From assembly GCA_047973225.1 (NCBI GenBank), contig JBKEBQ010000038.1, forward strand, positions 1 to 7,574: 7,574 nucleotides of DNA, in the 5' to 3' direction. How positions within the stretch are numbered: the first letter of the stretch is position 1; each line of letters starts with the position of its first letter. The stretch comes from JBKEBQ01 sp047973225. Lineage in GTDB: Bacteria > Bacillota_I > Bacilli_A > Erysipelotrichales > Erysipelotrichaceae. Position numbers and translations under genes: made by a program. Below, one piece after another: positions 1 to 6,489 of this stretch. The notes beneath the pieces are model-generated. The model worked only from the letters and a program-made list of their open reading frames with translations. It had not been told where the DNA came from and ran no database searches.

Positions 1-13
1 ATCTTTTTAATGC

Positions 14-34
14 GCCTTAAGTTAGGCTTTTTTT
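14..34 (+). terminator. Short hairpin plus T-run, possible rho-independent terminator
   Basis: GCCT (14-17) pairs with AGGC (24-27) around a six-base loop, followed by seven T on the plus strand. The stem is only four GC-rich pairs, so this is a weak call. It would end a plus-strand gene lying left of the window. On the minus strand no T-run follows, so it would not act on the agaS-EIIA transcript. Confidence 0.4.
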
Positions 35-63
35 ATATGTGACTACAAAAATTTAGTAGAAAC

Positions 64-129
64 AAAAAAGAGCTGTAACTGTTACAGTTGATCGCTTTGA
101 TCAAGCTATTTCGTTACAGCCCCTTTTTT
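64..129 (-). terminator. Rho-independent terminator after the EIIA gene, probably bidirectional
   Basis: On the minus strand GGGCTGTAAC (122-113) pairs with GTTACAGCTC (79-70) in a 10-bp stem with one G-U pair, followed by a T-run (complement of A64-A69). On the plus strand the same stem is followed by CCC and six T (124-129), so it can work in both directions. Between the arms lies a second hairpin, TTGATC (88-93) with GATCAA (99-104). A second GTTACAG (81-87) can compete for the CTGTAAC arm (73-79), giving an alternative fold. It closes the agaS-EIIA operon about 45 bases after the EIIA stop. Confidence 0.8.
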
Positions 130-167
130 CAAAAATCTAGAACAGGACTCATTCTTGTGATTTTTTT

Positions 168-608
168 TTAAATACCGCCTTCGTCATCATTTGCAACTTT
201 GGTTTTTGGTGTTTTCATCTCAAATTTAACAACTTGTTCTTTCCCTGTATTGAGTGCCATAGCAACCAACATTGACATATCTTCCATCATTGTCCTTGCC
301 ATTGATAGCTCAATTAACATGGGAAGATTTGTTCCAGCAATTACTTCGATTGGTTTTTTGTAATCTTGTGTAATCATCACTGCTGTTTTAAAGGGCGAAC
401 CGCCTGGTAAATCAGATAATACAATAATTCCTTCACAATCATCTAAACGATCAATCGCAGCACGCAATTCTCTATCTAAATCCTCGGTAGAATACGCTTC
501 AATAAAGTCAACTGTTTCATAAGCCTGTGGCTCTCCCGCAATCAACTTTAATGAACTTGTAAGTCCACTTCCGAAATTTCCATGACCTGTAATAATAATT
601 CCAACCAT
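168..608 (-). CDS. PTS EIIA component, mannose/fructose/sorbose family (AgaF-like)
   Basis: This is a 146-residue cytoplasmic phosphocarrier that would take phosphate from HPr and pass it to an EIIB domain during sugar import. The N-terminus MVGIIITGHGNFGSG is typical of EIIA-Man proteins, and His9 in TGHG is the expected phosphorylation site. The LSDLPGGSPF loop places Asp66 where family members have their conserved acidic active-site residue. The length suits a stand-alone EIIA. I chose the ATG at 608 because AGGAGG sits seven bases upstream; for the ATG at 614 the same site is only one base away. The AGGAGG overlaps the TAG stop of agaS, so the two genes are probably translated together. 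It is the last gene before the terminator. No EIIB, EIIC or EIID is in the window, so its membrane partners must be encoded elsewhere. AgaF (N-acetylgalactosamine/galactosamine PTS) is the likeliest role because of the agaS neighbour, but specificity cannot be read from EIIA. Confidence 0.9.
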   Translation of the reverse strand: MVGIIITGHGNFGSGLTSSLKLIAGEPQAYETVDFIEAYSTEDLDRELRAAIDRLDDCEGIIVLSDLPGGSPFKTAVMITQDYKKPIEVIAGTNLPMLIELSMARTMMEDMSMLVAMALNTGKEQVVKFEMKTPKTKVANDDEGGI

Positions 609-619
609 ACTCATTCCTC

Positions 620-1786
620 CTATTTCTTATATGGATAAATGATGACACCTTGAACAACACGGTTTACTGTTCCACTCTTAGAAGGGTGATCTGGTGTATT
701 TTTAACACTTAAAGATGCATATAAACTAATAATTTGTGCAGCTACGATATATTCCAATCCCAATAATACATTTTCTAACTTATCTTTATTTTTAAATATA
801 ATTTTATAATCAGCAAGTGCACTCACTTCATCTTCACGCGTTGTTATCACCAACAGCTTTCCAACTTGGTCATGACGCATCTCTTTTATTATATCTTTTT
901 CATACTGTCTAGTAAACTCATTGTCACTTAAATACACAACTGTTAATGTTTTTTCATCGACAATTGATTTTGGACCATGACGAAATCCCATCGGTGAATC
1001 ATACATACTCACAACTTTTCCAGCAGTTAATTCCAGTATTTTAAGCGCTGATTCTTGGGCAATCCCCTTATTTGTATTACTTCCTAAATATACAATACGT
1101 TCAAATGCAAATTCATTGATCATTTCTGCAATGGTTGTCGTTACAACCGCCATTGATCTTTCACTAACTCTTATCACCTCTTCAACAGCGGTTTTCATTT
1201 GTGCAAAACAATCCAATGTAAAAGCCAGCACTGCCGCTAAATACATATTTGAAAAACTAGATGTCATCGCAAATCCATTATCGTTTGTTTCGGGTGTTAA
1301 ATTGATTGCATAACAATTCGTTTGATTTTTCGCAAATTTTGATAAGGCACCTTCTGGATTACACGTAATAAACAAATGTTTTACATTATCACACACCACA
1401 TTGGCACTTTCTACTGCTGCAACAGACTCTGGAGAATTTCCACTTCTTGCAAAAGACACTAATAGTGTTGGTTTTGTCTTTGACAAATAGTTTTCAGGTG
1501 CTGCCACAATGTCGGTTGTTCCATAAGACTTTGTTTTATAGTTATGTGTTTTTGCCAAATAAGAAAAAATACTATTCCCCACAAATTCACTAGTACCTGC
1601 ACCTGTAAAGATAATATCATAATCATCGCAACTCGTTATTTGTTTGATAAATGCTGATATTTCTTCTTTTTGTTTTTCCATTTGCACCAGTGTTTTTCTC
1701 CATGTATCTGGCTGTTGTTTAATTTCACTTGCCGTAAAAATCCCATCCAATTCTTCCCATGTTTTAACTTCTTTATTCAATATCAT
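620..1786 (-). CDS. agaS: AgaS-type SIS-domain sugar-phosphate isomerase/deaminase
   Basis: A 388-residue cytoplasmic protein with two SIS (sugar isomerase) domains, close to the usual AgaS length. SIS1 carries FTGAGTSEFVGNS (60-72) and the phosphate-binding SFARSGNSPES (111-121). LTPETNDNGFAMTSSFSNM (163-181) is characteristic of AgaS. SIS2 carries ESALKILELTAGKV (245-258), then FRHGPKS (268-274). The C-terminus has HPSKSGTVNRVVQGVIIYP (367-385), also an AgaS hallmark. E. coli AgaS converts galactosamine-6-phosphate to tagatose-6-phosphate and ammonia; older annotations call it tagatose-6-phosphate ketose/aldose isomerase. The ATG at 1786 has GAGGAAGG six bases upstream. It is the first gene of a two-gene operon with EIIA. 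The family call is firm. The exact substrate is inferred, and another 2-amino-2-deoxyhexose phosphate is possible. Confidence 0.9.
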   Translation of the reverse strand: MILNKEVKTWEELDGIFTASEIKQQPDTWRKTLVQMEKQKEEISAFIKQITSCDDYDIIFTGAGTSEFVGNSIFSYLAKTHNYKTKSYGTTDIVAAPENYLSKTKPTLLVSFARSGNSPESVAAVESANVVCDNVKHLFITCNPEGALSKFAKNQTNCYAINLTPETNDNGFAMTSSFSNMYLAAVLAFTLDCFAQMKTAVEEVIRVSERSMAVVTTTIAEMINEFAFERIVYLGSNTNKGIAQESALKILELTAGKVVSMYDSPMGFRHGPKSIVDEKTLTVVYLSDNEFTRQYEKDIIKEMRHDQVGKLLVITTREDEVSALADYKIIFKNKDKLENVLLGLEYIVAAQIISLYASLSVKNTPDHPSKSGTVNRVVQGVIIYPYKK

Positions 1787-1805
1787 AATAAGCCTTCCTC
1801 TCGCG

Positions 1806-1815
1806 TGATATTTAT
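1806..1815 (-). promoter_or_regulatory. ATAAATATCA motif at the agaS start site, shared with the GRE promoter
   Basis: The minus strand reads ATAAATATCA directly downstream of the agaS -10 box, where transcription should start. The same ten bases form the core of the 12-bp direct repeats at 6537-6548 and 6595-6606, but here in the opposite orientation relative to the gene. I saw no other copy of this 10-mer in the window. It may be a shared operator. It is short and AT-rich, so chance is possible. Confidence 0.4.
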
Positions 1816-1843
1816 ATTATATATTGATTTTTTTGAAAATCAA
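1816..1843 (-). promoter_or_regulatory. Sigma-A-type promoter of agaS-EIIA
   Basis: On the minus strand a perfect -10 TATAAT (1821-1816) follows TTGATT (1843-1838) with a 16-bp spacer. The -35 box matches TTGACA at four of six bases. The expected start lies near 1809, giving a leader of about 20 bases that holds the GAGGAAGG ribosome site. A perfect palindrome fills most of the spacer, which suggests repression. Confidence 0.7.
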
Positions 1844-1844
1844 T
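1823..1844. promoter_or_regulatory. Perfect palindrome over the agaS core promoter, candidate operator
   Basis: ATTGATTTT (1823-1831), four bases, then AAAATCAAT (1836-1844): 9-bp arms with no mismatch. It covers the -35 box and spacer of the agaS promoter, the usual place for a repressor dimer. It has no T-run geometry of a terminator and lies upstream of both divergent genes. The binding protein is unknown. DeoR proteins often use direct repeats, so this symmetric site may belong to a GntR- or RpiR-type regulator encoded elsewhere. Confidence 0.55.
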
Positions 1845-1845
1845 T

Positions 1846-1867
1846 ATGTTGTTAATTTGTACAACAT
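1846..1867. promoter_or_regulatory. Second inverted repeat in the divergent spacer
   Basis: ATGTTGT (1846-1852) and ACAACAT (1861-1867) form a perfect 7-bp inverted repeat with an 8-bp centre. It starts two bases after the palindrome at 1823-1844 and lies just upstream of the agaS -35 box. The position suits an auxiliary operator or activator site, possibly also affecting the plus-strand gene. No protein can be assigned. Confidence 0.4.
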
Positions 1868-1883
1868 CTTCACTAATTTTTTA

Positions 1884-1912
1884 TGGTAAATACTCAATAA
1901 AACCATTATAAT
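1884..1912 (+). promoter_or_regulatory. Possible promoter of the four-TM membrane protein gene
   Basis: TATAAT at 1907-1912 is a perfect -10 box. With a 17-bp spacer the -35 position reads TGGTAA (1884-1889), only three of six matches. Transcription would start near 1919, at the ribosome-binding site itself, which argues for the downstream TTG start but leaves an unusually short leader. A different upstream promoter is possible. Confidence 0.35.
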
Positions 1913-1930
1913 GGAATGGAGGTGATTATT

Positions 1931-2458
1931 TTGGCAAATAAAAAAGAACTTCCTTTTGAAGGAAAGATGATTTATATTGATAAAAAAAACCGAAGTATTT
2001 ATTATCGGAAAAGAAGCAAGATGGGATATGTGATTCCCTATGAAAAACAATCGACATTTCGTACCTTGTCCTTGCGCTATATGATCGGTATTGTGACCAT
2101 TGTTTTCGTTCATTCTGTGATCATTGACAACATGTTCATTGCTGGTGCTGCTGGTATACTCGCCACTGCTTTATTAGAGCTTCGATTTCAAAAACTTATT
2201 CAAAGCTGTGCTCAAATTCCTAATTTTGACCTTTCCAAAGCAACGCCTAGTATAAAAGTCCCAGCTGCGAAAGAGTCGAAAAACATCCTTATTTTACGCG
2301 GTATATTGTTTGTTGCTTTCGCTGTTTTAATGATTGTTAATCTATTAATATCCAAAGAATTGTCGGAAAATATCTTGATGGTGATTGCTTCGATCGCCAT
2401 TTCCCTAGCAGCTTGTTATCAAGCCTTTATTACTTTTCGAAAATTAAGTGTTAAATAA
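1931..2458 (+). CDS. Hypothetical membrane protein with four predicted helices
   Basis: I do not recognise this 175-residue protein. The first 47 residues are strongly basic (many Lys, Arg and Tyr). Hydrophobic helices follow at about 48-65, 67-84, 119-140 and 146-168, with a polar loop (85-118) in the middle and a short basic tail. The two helix pairs give a hairpin-loop-hairpin layout, and the positive-inside rule puts both ends in the cytoplasm. There is no signal peptide and no catalytic motif I can name. I chose TTG at 1931 because GGAGGTGAT (1918-1926) sits correctly for it. The in-frame ATG at 1916 has no ribosome site and overlaps that Shine-Dalgarno. It is the only plus-strand gene, divergent from agaS and convergent with the DeoR gene, with its own terminator, so it may be unrelated to the sugar operons. 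It is a real gene by its start signals, hydrophobic pattern and terminator. Confidence 0.75.
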   Translation: MANKKELPFEGKMIYIDKKNRSIYYRKRSKMGYVIPYEKQSTFRTLSLRYMIGIVTIVFVHSVIIDNMFIAGAAGILATALLELRFQKLIQSCAQIPNFDLSKATPSIKVPAAKESKNILILRGILFVAFAVLMIVNLLISKELSENILMVIASIAISLAACYQAFITFRKLSVK

Positions 2459-2476
2459 TATATACCCGTTACCATT

Positions 2477-3307
2477 TTACATACAAACATCCCCCTTGTG
2501 TTTTTTACCATAGAAACACCAAAGGGTTTTTTTGTTTATACTTTTTTTTTTACAAACAACTAAGTTGTCAGGATGTTCTTCTTGTTTAGGGAAATCATTT
2601 ACATACATCTTTGTAAAATCTTGCAGTTTTGCCCACGTACATACCGCTTTTATGCCAAACTTAGCATCATCCACCAATACATACTTGTTTCGACTGCGTT
2701 TCATAATTTCCTTTTTAACCGCTCCTACAGCAAAATCAACAGTGTATACTTCTTCTTTTTCTAAATCTACACCATTACAACTCAAAAAGGCATGATCAAA
2801 ATTAAACTGTTTGATACTTTCTATGGTAATGGGTCCTAATGACATATCATATTTACGACGAAATTCCCCACCCAACAAATAAATATCTCCTTTAAATGCA
2901 GCCGGCAATTTTCGTATTACATAAACACTAGTTGTTACGATTTGTATTTTTTTATTCGCAAAATGTGTTAATAAATACGTTGGCGTTGTTCCTGAATCTA
3001 TAAAAATGCAGTCCCCGTCTTTGATATTTTGTGCAGCATAATCACAAATTACTTGCTTTGCTTTCACATTCATATTCTCTTTATCAAATACGGGTTTTTC
3101 ATTCCATGTAGATACTAGACGCATAGGATCTTTTAATGTCGCTCCGCCTCTTGTACGCTGTAATAAAGATTCTTTTTCCAAATCAATTAAATCACGGTTG
3201 ATAGAAGATTTTGATGCCTGCAACGTTTCCATCAATTCAGCAATTGTTACAAACGTTTTTTCATTCACTATCTTCACAATTCGAAACTTTCGCTCTCTCG
3301 ATAACAT
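2477..3307 (-). CDS. DeoR-family transcriptional regulator of sugar metabolism
   Basis: A 276-residue cytoplasmic DNA-binding protein. The N-terminal winged helix-turn-helix (about 1-57) shows the DeoR pattern: MLSRERKFRIVKIVNEK, a recognition region with SSINRDLIDLE (34-44), and LLQRTRGGA (48-56). The C-terminal effector domain carries IFIDSGTT (101-108) and a VDDAKFG motif, the fold that binds phosphorylated sugars in this family. The ATG at 3307 has AAGGAGG correctly spaced; an in-frame ATG at 3340 lacks this and would overlap the activase gene. It is third in the GRE operon, 25 bases after the activase stop, so it is probably a local regulator. Family members usually end near residue 255. 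Here about 21 extra residues are read through the convergent gene's terminator, after a run of ten A. The family is firm; the inducer is unknown. Confidence 0.9.
   Translation of the reverse strand: MLSRERKFRIVKIVNEKTFVTIAELMETLQASKSSINRDLIDLEKESLLQRTRGGATLKDPMRLVSTWNEKPVFDKENMNVKAKQVICDYAAQNIKDGDCIFIDSGTTPTYLLTHFANKKIQIVTTSVYVIRKLPAAFKGDIYLLGGEFRRKYDMSLGPITIESIKQFNFDHAFLSCNGVDLEKEEVYTVDFAVGAVKKEIMKRSRNKYVLVDDAKFGIKAVCTWAKLQDFTKMYVNDFPKQEEHPDNLVVCKKKSINKKTLWCFYGKKHKGDVCM
2493..2533 (+). terminator. Rho-independent terminator of the membrane protein gene
   Basis: On the plus strand CCCTTGTGTTT (2493-2503) pairs with AAACAC (2514-2519) and AAGGG (2522-2526), with a two-base CA bulge, followed by seven T (2527-2533). 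It starts 34 bases after the membrane gene's stop. It lies inside the 3' end of the DeoR coding frame on the other strand. In the minus direction the hairpin is not followed by T, so it should not stop the GRE-activase-deoR transcript. Confidence 0.85.
2542..2551 (-). other. Ten-A homopolymer in the DeoR gene, potential slippage site
   Basis: The DeoR coding strand has ten consecutive A immediately after the codons for Val-Val-Cys. Losing one A would end the protein at a TAA (2537-2535) five codons into the shifted frame, giving about 256 residues, the usual family length. The annotated frame runs another 21 residues. Gaining one A leads to a different tail of about 15 residues. RNA polymerase slippage, or a sequencing error in the run, would change the C-terminus. 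Confidence 0.5.
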
Positions 3308-3332
3308 AGATACCTCCTTATCCTCATTAAAA

Positions 3333-4229
3333 TTACCCACCTATTTTTACACACACCCCCAATTTTTCTCCCATGGTTTCATATTGCTTTAATGATGCTT
3401 TATCTAACATTTGTTGCTTTCCTGTATATTTTTGCATCAGTTTATCCCATTTTCCTTTTCCCAAAGTATGGTAAGCCAATAGATGAATCGCTTTTACTCT
3501 TCGCGCTTTTCCCAAAACGATAACTTTCTTAAGAAAGTTATCATCATCGTTAAACCCTGGAATTACCGGCACACGAATGATTATCTTACTCGGATCTTTC
3601 GTCACCAAATATTGAAAGTTTTCCATTACAATATCAAGATCAATACCAACCACTTGTTTTAATACACGTGCATCCAACTGTTTGATATCAAATAAAAAGG
3701 TATCAACATACGGCTCTACTCGTTTTAATTGCGTAAGCTTACAATGCCCTGTTGTTTCTACTGCGGTATTTTGCCCTTTTATTTTGCACATCTGCAAAAG
3801 CTCAAGCAACCCTTCACACTGCATAAAAGGCTCGCCTCCAGAAATGGTGATGCCACCACCACTATTTCGATAATAATCCACATCTTTTAAGAGCTCCACC
3901 ATAATTTCTTCCACATGCAAAAGCTGTCCTACAATGCTTAGCGCTCCCGTTGGACAATGTTCAACACTCTTTCTACATAAATCTTTAATTTCTGCATCGT
4001 AATAAAAACGATTTCTTTTAAAATAAATGGCGGAACTTTGGCAATGTTTTTCACAATCTTTACACTTTATACATTTTTGCTCATCATACATTAACTGTGG
4101 ATTCATCTGCCAAGATTCGGGGTTAGAACACCACGGACAATGAAATGGACAGCCTTTAAAAAAAACGACAGTTCTTATCCCTTCTCCATCGTGTGTCGCA
4201 AATCGCTCTATATTGAATACGTTAATCAT
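3333..4229 (-). CDS. Glycyl radical enzyme activating protein (radical SAM, PflA-like)
   Basis: This 298-residue iron-sulfur enzyme would use S-adenosylmethionine to abstract hydrogen from the glycine of its partner GRE and so switch it on. The radical-SAM motif C-x3-C-x2-C is at Cys27, Cys31 and Cys34, within FFKGCPFHCPWCSNPESW. SGGEP (130-134) is the SAM-binding GGE motif. Between them is the ferredoxin-like insert of activases for GRE eliminases: a complete C-x2-C-x2-C-x3-C set at Cys53, 56, 59 and 63. The second set keeps only Cys85 and Cys92, with Lys82 and Ser88 at the other expected positions, so one 4Fe-4S cluster may be missing. The insert separates it from PflA proper (about 246 residues). 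The ATG at 4229 overlaps the GRE stop by eight bases (4222-4229) and has only a weak ribosome site, so translational coupling is likely. Confidence 0.92.
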   Translation of the reverse strand: MINVFNIERFATHDGEGIRTVVFFKGCPFHCPWCSNPESWQMNPQLMYDEQKCIKCKDCEKHCQSSAIYFKRNRFYYDAEIKDLCRKSVEHCPTGALSIVGQLLHVEEIMVELLKDVDYYRNSGGGITISGGEPFMQCEGLLELLQMCKIKGQNTAVETTGHCKLTQLKRVEPYVDTFLFDIKQLDARVLKQVVGIDLDIVMENFQYLVTKDPSKIIIRVPVIPGFNDDDNFLKKVIVLGKARRVKAIHLLAYHTLGKGKWDKLMQKYTGKQQMLDKASLKQYETMGEKLGVCVKIGG

Positions 4230-6489
4230 ATAATTCTCTACTCAACAATTCTTCTTGAATATCTTTGTTGAGTTTTACAAACACCGCACTATATCCTGCA
4301 ACTCTTACAATTAAATCGGGATACGCTTGTGGATATTTTTGCGCAGCCTCCAAAACCCCATGATCTACTACCGTCACCATCAACTGACATCCACCCTTTT
4401 GAAAATAGGTATCAAATAAAGCTTGTACCTTACTCTTATCCTCTTTCATCATTCTTGGTGTAAACTTAATATTTTGCACACTTCCCCCATGGTATTTTGC
4501 ATTGAATTTTGATAAGGAATTCAATGTTGCAGTTGGGCCACTCTTAGCAGCACCACCTTGTGGGTTGTTGGCGGGATTCATGTACATACCACTTTTTCTT
4601 CCATCTAGTGATGCTGCCGTTTTTTGCCCCCAATCGGTATTGGTTTGATTGTTGCTAATTACAATTAAATAATAGCCCAAACCATGCGCAATTCCACGCT
4701 GTCGTATCCCTTTTGCGACATGTTCATATAAATCATTTGCCAACGCATCGCACGCAGGATCATCATTACCATACTTGGAAACCCTCCATAAATCCTGCTG
4801 TATTTTCTCATATCCTTCAAAATTATGCAAAGCTGCCGTATTCAATTCCGTTAATGTATATTGTTTTTTTTCAAATACTAATGTTTTAATGGCATACAAA
4901 GCATCCGAACTGTTGATATTTCCATAAGTTTCATTTGTTCCACCAAGAATTTCTACACCACCATCTAAAAGGGCTTCTCCTCTTGCAATACAATCATCCA
5001 TCAAAATACTATTAAATAAAAACGAAACTTGCTCATTCATAATTTCGTAACTGTGTATCTGTGCTTGTACACTTATATCATAATAATACTCCAACAATTC
5101 TTTATACTTATCATAAACTTCATCAAATGTTTGATAGCTTGCTATTGGTGGAATCTTTACCGGTCCTGACTTTACAATTCCATCCATTGGATCCCTACCC
5201 TCATTAAGCACCATTTGTTGAATCTTCAACAAATTTAATAAGGTATTTGGTGTTCCAACACTTTTTCCTTGAATCACAAATTCACCACATCCAAAAGGCG
5301 TATAATCTTGTGCTAACGTACGTTCTATGCGCATAGCATACGCCACCGCCAAAACATTGACATCATCATTATATAAAGTAGGATACGTTGCTCCTGATGC
5401 GATACAATCATAAGCCATTTCTTTTATATAGGCAGGTGTGTCTTTACACAAGCGAAGTGTAAATTGCGGCTCTACATAGCGTGTATCTTTACAAACTCTT
5501 AAACAAATTTTCGCAAACAAATCACATGCTTCAATATCACTTCTACCATATCCGCCAACGATAATTCTTCCATTTACGGTTGTTCTGCGATTTTCAATCA
5601 TAAACCATAAAGATTTTAAATAACGATAAGCTTCATCTTCATCAATCAAGCCTTGCTCAATATCATTTTTTAAATACGTTCCCAACAAAACATCCAATCG
5701 TCCATAATTGATAGCTCCAGCACATAACGCATAAATCCAAAATAACTGCAGTGCCTGATGAAATGTTTCAGGTTTGTTCTCTTGGATAAAATCTAAGTCT
5801 TTATACATAAGATCGAGATCTTTTTTTCTGGATTTATTGGCAGATTTCATTGCATTAAAGACCAATTCTTTTTGCTTGTGAATAACATCTTTCAATAAGT
5901 TCATACATTCTATTGAAGACCTAATAAATGCATTTTGTTTTTGTTCACACAATTCTTCTATTAGACCACCAATACCCTTCGTTAAGAGTTTTTGGTAATC
6001 CAACATCATTCCACTCAGTCTAGCAGTCGCCATAAATGGATAATCACAGTCAATAAAACGCCCCGTTGTCGTATCATTTAAAACATCTTGACAATATATA
6101 GATTTTACATCATGCTGTTGCCAATACTGATAAAGCTTATCTACACGCTGCTTTTCAGATACATCAAGTAACTTCTCCTTAAATGCACGTAATTTATGAA
6201 AAACACAATAATGTCCAACACCACCAACACTGGTAACACTTCCAAAACCAATCGGCAAAAAATCAAGTCGACCAGCAAATAAATCTTCTTCTTCAATCGA
6301 ACGAAATAGCACTGGGAAAATCGTTTTTAGACAAGTGATTTCTCTTAATGCTTTATCAAGATGTGCACTTTTTTTATGTGCTTCGCTATAAGCTTCCATA
6401 ATCACTAATTGTTCCTCTAACGTTTTTTCACAAGGAATTTTTACACTTACTTCGACATTTTGAGCACCATCAATATTAATTTTTGACAT
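4222..6489 (-). CDS. Glycyl radical enzyme of unassigned substrate (PFL-like superfamily)
   Basis: A 755-residue cytoplasmic, oxygen-sensitive enzyme with a PFL-type barrel domain (most of the protein) and a C-terminal glycyl radical domain. The radical loop is RVAGYSAVF with Gly732 as radical site. The thiyl cysteine is Cys401 in TPFGCGEFVIQG, with Glu403 two residues on as likely general base. TAASLDGRKSG and SGPTATLNSLSKF near the C-terminus are typical GRE segments. It is not true pyruvate formate-lyase, which has adjacent Cys-Cys. It is also not a standard glycerol, choline, hydroxyproline or isethionate enzyme, whose motif I recall as GCVEP. Here Val is Gly and Pro is Phe. I chose ATG at 6489 because AGGTGA is ideally placed; the GTG at 6498 lies inside that ribosome site. 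It is first in an operon with its activase and a DeoR regulator, beside NanE and AgaS, which suggests a sugar-phosphate-like substrate. The superfamily is certain; the reaction is unknown. Alternatives are a C-O lyase/dehydratase on an anhydrohexitol, deoxysugar or amino-sugar phosphate, or a small diol dehydratase. Confidence 0.93.
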   Translation of the reverse strand: MSKINIDGAQNVEVSVKIPCEKTLEEQLVIMEAYSEAHKKSAHLDKALREITCLKTIFPVLFRSIEEEDLFAGRLDFLPIGFGSVTSVGGVGHYCVFHKLRAFKEKLLDVSEKQRVDKLYQYWQQHDVKSIYCQDVLNDTTTGRFIDCDYPFMATARLSGMMLDYQKLLTKGIGGLIEELCEQKQNAFIRSSIECMNLLKDVIHKQKELVFNAMKSANKSRKKDLDLMYKDLDFIQENKPETFHQALQLFWIYALCAGAINYGRLDVLLGTYLKNDIEQGLIDEDEAYRYLKSLWFMIENRRTTVNGRIIVGGYGRSDIEACDLFAKICLRVCKDTRYVEPQFTLRLCKDTPAYIKEMAYDCIASGATYPTLYNDDVNVLAVAYAMRIERTLAQDYTPFGCGEFVIQGKSVGTPNTLLNLLKIQQMVLNEGRDPMDGIVKSGPVKIPPIASYQTFDEVYDKYKELLEYYYDISVQAQIHSYEIMNEQVSFLFNSILMDDCIARGEALLDGGVEILGGTNETYGNINSSDALYAIKTLVFEKKQYTLTELNTAALHNFEGYEKIQQDLWRVSKYGNDDPACDALANDLYEHVAKGIRQRGIAHGLGYYLIVISNNQTNTDWGQKTAASLDGRKSGMYMNPANNPQGGAAKSGPTATLNSLSKFNAKYHGGSVQNIKFTPRMMKEDKSKVQALFDTYFQKGGCQLMVTVVDHGVLEAAQKYPQAYPDLIVRVAGYSAVFVKLNKDIQEELLSRELYD

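Noticed and set aside
1916..1930. ATG at 1916 as start of the membrane protein
   Set aside because: It has no ribosome site and overlaps the GGAGGTGAT that serves the TTG at 1931.
1844..2113. Open frame opposite the membrane protein gene (minus strand)
   Set aside because: It shadows the better-supported plus-strand gene, has no ribosome site I can see, and resembles no protein family.
2477..2541. DeoR gene as a pseudogene by frameshift
   Set aside because: Both functional domains are complete; only the dispensable tail after residue 255 is affected.
3308..3340. ATG at 3340 as DeoR start
   Set aside because: No Shine-Dalgarno, and it overlaps the activase stop; the ATG at 3307 follows AAGGAGG and gives the typical DeoR N-terminus.
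4222..6489. Annotation as pyruvate formate-lyase
   Set aside because: The adjacent Cys-Cys pair of PFL is absent; the motif is Cys-Gly-Glu, so formate and acetyl-CoA formation is not expected.
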